In this document: piece after piece, positions 63,359 through 64,000 of the stretch
How the letters are laid out: the number at the start of each line of letters is the position of its first letter
Numbering within the stretch: the first letter of the stretch is position 1
Assembly: GCA_036245525.1 (NCBI GenBank)
Contig: BTPG01000005.1
Location: 124,430,986 to 124,494,985, forward strand
DNA length: 64,000 bases
Direction of reading: 5' to 3'
Source: Semisulcospira habei
Lineage: Eukaryota; Mollusca; Gastropoda; Semisulcospiridae
Notes under the pieces: model-generated
What the model was told of the DNA's origin: nothing
What the model saw: only the letters and a program-made list of their open reading frames with translations
The model's database searches: none
Program-made: the position numbers and the translations under genes

Positions 63359-63436
63359 TTAATAATATTTTCCCCCTAACCCTTTGTTAATATCTCTCAT
63401 CATTTGTGTTGCAGCCAACTAAATCATTGTCTTTAA

Positions 63437-63984
63437 CCCATTTAACCCCACGGTGTCATTTTCCAATTGTTGGGTGTGTCACCAAACGACCATGTATTTT
63501 TTAGTTCCCAGGGTCACCCTGGTCAGCCCCACAGGGTGGGTTTTTCTCTCTATTCTGGGGCATGTGTTTCTGTCTACCCTTTGTCCATTCACCTGTATTT
63601 GCCTTTTTAAAACTCTCCCTACTGTCTGCACTGCCTGTAGCTCTTGATATTGGATGTGTGTTGCTAAATGGTCTTAGCTTTATTTAGGCCCCATGTGTTA
63701 GGTTTATTTAATGTATTTGACCGGCTGGCAACATACATTCAATGTTCTGTTTATTTTTTTTTTCACAAGCAGTGCAGGCATGTCCTGAGAAAGCCTTGTT
63801 GCTGTCGGGACGTTAAGCAATGTACAATCAATCAATCAACAGTTGTAGGAGATCACTCGACCATGATAATTCAAGGGTAGTGCCAGATTAGCTTGGCGTC
63901 ATGAGGCGCCAAGCTGATCTGGTACTAGTCTTGAATTATCATGGTCAATCTATCTTCTATCGTGTGGTGTTGGGGCTAAATGGG
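63437..63984. mobile_element. TTAA-flanked MITE with a nested retroposon tail
   Basis: Termini CCCATTTAACCCC and GGGGCTAAATGGG sit between TTAA at 63433 and 63985. A hairpin GCTTGGCG...CGCCAAGC lies at about 63890-63916. At about 63770-63842, CTGTCGGGACGTTAAGCAAT with AATC repeats looks like the 3' tail of a LINE-mobilised SINE. Confidence 0.65.
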
Positions 63985-64000
63985 TTAACAACAGATGACA

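Overview
This is a stretch of animal genome, most likely from a mollusc and probably a marine gastropod. The phylum is inferred from the repeat content. The one host gene I can follow with confidence is WASHC5 (strumpellin, a WASH-complex subunit) on the + strand. Eleven coding exons lie between 16363 and 63126. All splice in phase with GT/AG borders and encode 509 codons, about 44% of the roughly 1,159-residue human protein; the 3' part is outside the window. Upstream, on the - strand and divergent from WASHC5, are two exon-like segments (13479-13838 and 14594-14701). The first ends in a motif like that preceding the AAA+ domain of ATAD5-type clamp unloaders, so a head-to-head gene pair is likely but the identity of the second gene is tentative.

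Almost everything else is transposable elements, many nested. The dominant class is a tyrosine-recombinase retroelement of the DIRS type. Five copies or remnants are present: A (209-13171, -), B (20191-31779, +), C (40407-43628, +, 3' truncated), D (46590-55070, +) and E (55651-61470, +), plus a 247-bp miniature with only the two inverted termini (46344-46590). The shared layout is inverted terminal repeat, Cys-rich module, Ser/Arg-rich then conserved gag-like region, reverse transcriptase/RNase H, tyrosine recombinase, internal complementary region, inverted terminal repeat. In B, D and E the internal region joins sequences complementary to the two outer ends, as expected for a circular DNA intermediate. 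Every copy is broken by frameshifts, stops or insertions.

Other elements, in order: an RTE-type LINE fragment in the internal region of A (552-2179) and a near full-length RTE-type LINE in the leader of A (9191-12457); a 1.7-kb foldback DNA transposon in A (3470-5177); a THAP-domain foldback element (14218-14551); a 929-bp solo LTR in WASHC5 intron 2; a jockey/I-type LINE inserted in the RNase H of B (23992-29456); a LINE-in-LINE nest (33047-34955); a compact group of small overlapping ORFs of unknown, virus-like character (35256-36534); a zinc-finger LINE (36605-37935, -); a LINE split by copy C and later insertions (about 39823-45914); two internally deleted piggyBac-like elements (43629-44560 and 47459-48889); and many TTAA-flanked miniature hairpin elements. 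A mollusc-type tandem repeat with AGGTCA-like words recurs at 39341, 45915 and 55085.

Together the window shows a conserved housekeeping gene whose introns (12 kb, 16 kb and 6 kb for introns 5, 8 and 9) have been expanded mainly by DIRS-like insertions, one of them 9 bp beyond a splice donor. Many ORFs described here lack an ATG because they are pieces of decayed elements. Boundaries were read by eye and may be off by a few bases.
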